Shown here: positions 62,465-64,000 of the stretch, in pieces | How positions within the stretch are numbered: position 1 is the stretch's first letter | Layout of the letters: each line of letters begins with the position of its first letter | NCBI GenBank assembly: GCA_033782935.1 | Contig: JAWQEG010001230.1 | Coordinates: 186,001-250,000, forward strand | Length of the DNA stretch: 64,000 bases | Source of the DNA: Petrolisthes cinctipes | Taxonomy: Eukaryota; Arthropoda; Malacostraca; Decapoda; Porcellanidae | Direction: 5' to 3' | Notes under the pieces: model-generated | The model's database searches: none | Seen by the model: the letters and a program-made list of their open reading frames with translations, nothing else | Told to the model about the DNA's origin: nothing | Translations under genes and position numbers: made by a program

Positions 62465-64000
62465 ATATTTTTGGGTCCCAGAAACGATCTGTACATGCCT
62501 ACTCAGTGCGAGAATGTTTTCAAAATATAGGCTCAAAACATGCTAAAAATCGATATTTTAGGTCTCCAAAGTCGATATGTGGATGCATCTTCTGTACCGT
62601 TTATATCTCAAATTCAGGCTCAAAACGCCCAAAAATTCGATATTTTTGGGTCCCAGAAGCGATCTGTACATGCCTACTCCGTGTTAGAGCATTTTCAAAT
62701 ACAGGCCCAAAACATGAAGAAAATCGGTATTTTGGGTGCCCAAAGTCAATATGTGTATACATCTTCTGTACCAGTTTATATCCCAAATTCAGGCTCAAAA
62801 CACCCGAAAATTCGATATTTTTGGGTCCCAAAAGCGATCTGTACATGCCTTCTCAGTGCTAGAATATTTTCAAAATATATCCCCAAAACTTGCTGTAATC
62901 GATATTTTAGGTGCCCAAAGTCGATATGTGCATGCATCTTCAGTACCCGTTTATATCTCAAATTCAGGCTCAAAACACCCGAAAATTCAATATTTTTGAA
63001 TCCCAGGAGCGATCTGTACATGCCTACTCAGTGCTAGAATATTTTCAAAATATAGGCCGAAAACATACTAAAAATCGATATTTTGGCTGCAAAAGTCGAT
63101 ATGTGCATGCATCTTCTGTACCCGTTTATATCTCAAATTCAGGCTCAAAACACCCAAAAATTCAATATTTTTGGGTCCCAGAAGCGATCTGTACATGCCT
63201 ACTCCGTGTTAAGTATTTTCAAAATACAGTCCCAAAACATGCTGAAAATCGATATTTTAGGTGCCCAAAGTCAATATGTGTATGCATCTTCTGTACCCGT
63301 TTATATCTCAAATTCAGGCTCAGAACACAAGAAAATTCGATATTTTTGGGTCTCCGAAGCGATCTGTACATGCCTACTCCGTGTTAGAGTATTTTCAAAA
63401 TACAGGCCCAAAACATGCTCAAAATCGATATTTTAGGTGCCCAAAGTCGATATGTGCATGCATCTTCTGTATCCGCCTATATCCCAAATTCAGGTTCAAA
63501 ACACCAGAAAATTCGATATTTTGGGGTCCCAGAAGCGATCTGTATATGCCTACTCCTTGCTAGAATTTTTTCAAGATACAGACCCAAAACATGATCAAAA
63601 TCGATATTTTAGGTGCAAAGAGTCGATATGTGCATGCATCTTCTGTACCTGTTTATATCTCAAATTCAGGCTCAAAACACTCGAAAATTCCATATTTTTG
63701 GGTCCCAAAAGCGATCTGTACATGCATACTCAGTGCTAGAATTTTTTCAAAATACAGGCCGAAAACATGCTGAAAATCGATATTTTAGGTGTCCGAAGTC
63801 GATATGTGCATGCATCTTCTGTACCCGTTTATATCTCAAATTCAGGCTCAAAACACTCTAAAATTCCATATTTTTGGGTCCCTTAAGCGATCTGTACATG
63901 CATACTCAGTGCTAGAATGTTTTCAAAATACAGGCCCAAAACATGCTGAAAATCGATATTTTATGTGCCCAAAGTCAATATGTGTATGCATCTTCTGTAC
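62465..64000 (+). repeat. Duplicated segment, copy 2 (runs off the window)
   Basis: Second copy of 57,545-59,080; the match is still perfect at the window end, so the full unit is longer than seen. One internal patch of about 120 bp (63,385-63,510) differs sharply from copy 1 while both sides match. Confidence 0.9.
63389..63403. repeat. Perfect 15-bp dyad within the monomer (example copy)
   Basis: GTATTTT-C-AAAATAC: 7-bp arms around one central base, at consensus positions 131-145. It is intact in many monomers and degraded in two recurring variant classes (GTGTTTTTAAAATA and ATGTTTTCAAGATAC). It could form a protein-binding dyad or a small hairpin; neither is shown by the sequence. Confidence 0.7.

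Larger units (their letters stand above)
54822..64000 (+). repeat. 176-bp satellite array, right block (about 52 monomers)
   Basis: The same array resumes directly after the SINE, in the same orientation, at monomer position 4 (TGCCCAAAG), and runs to the window end, where it is cut mid-monomer. The variants belong to the same pool as the left block. Its 59-62 kb monomers share private variants with the first 500 bp of the window, so both blocks are one array split by a later insertion. No genes seen. Confidence 0.97.

Noticed and set aside
313..63861. Hundreds of 60-170-codon open frames, many giving near-identical peptides with MPKVDMCMHLLYPFISQ-like starts
   Set aside because: They recur every 176 bp, overlap in all frames and rotate frame at each monomer because 176 is 2 mod 3. 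They end wherever a monomer variant brings a stop. No start context, domain, codon bias or frame conservation separates any one from the rest. They are translated satellite.
1..64000. CRISPR array or prokaryotic repeat system
   Set aside because: There are no short identical repeats separated by unique spacers. The whole 176 bp is repeated, units differ throughout, and a tRNA-SINE indicates a eukaryote.

Overview
This window is eukaryotic satellite DNA and holds no protein-coding gene that I can support. Except for one 435-bp insertion, all 64 kb is a head-to-tail array of a single ~176-bp monomer in one orientation, about 360 copies. The array enters and leaves the window mid-monomer, so it extends beyond both ends. 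The monomer is about 40% GC and carries fixed landmarks: a GTGCATGCAT core, two cGATATTTT boxes 88 bp apart, and seven CpGs. A eukaryote is indicated by the nucleosome-sized monomer, the higher-order repeat (HOR) structure and a tRNA-derived SINE. An animal is my guess; the sequence does not fix the taxon. A (peri)centromeric or heterochromatic location is inferred, not shown.

The 176-bp monomer is itself an old dimer. Its two 88-bp halves match at 59 of 88 positions without gaps (hand count). Above the monomer, the array is a patchwork of local multimers with no dominant HOR. From left to right these are an 8-mer pair (0.8-3.4 kb), a 10-mer pair (3.1-6.5 kb), a mixed stretch (6.5-11.8 kb), a 7-mer in 2.6 copies (11.8-15.0 kb), a 5-mer pair (15.7-17.4 kb) and a 16-mer/14-mer pair (17.7-23.0 kb). 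Then come an 8-mer pair (24.8-26.9 kb), a nearly identical 4-mer pair (30.7-32.1 kb), an 8-mer pair (34.8-37.6 kb), a 10-mer in 2.2 copies (39.3-43.2 kb), a nearly identical 10-mer pair (47.0-50.6 kb) and a 28-monomer-spaced pair (57.5-64.0 kb). Private variants are also shared at 10-60 kb distances, including between the two ends of the window.

At 54.39-54.82 kb a minus-strand tRNA-derived SINE interrupts one monomer. It has A and B boxes, a ~360-bp unrecognised body, a 25-nt A-rich tail and an imperfect 13-bp target-site duplication. It is the only interspersed element seen.

Many 60-170-codon open frames cross the array. They repeat every 176 bp, differ by frame rotation (176 is 2 mod 3) and are by-products of a stop-poor repeat, so none is annotated as a gene. 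Sequence identities and boundaries were judged by eye; duplication boundaries are good to roughly 20-50 bp.
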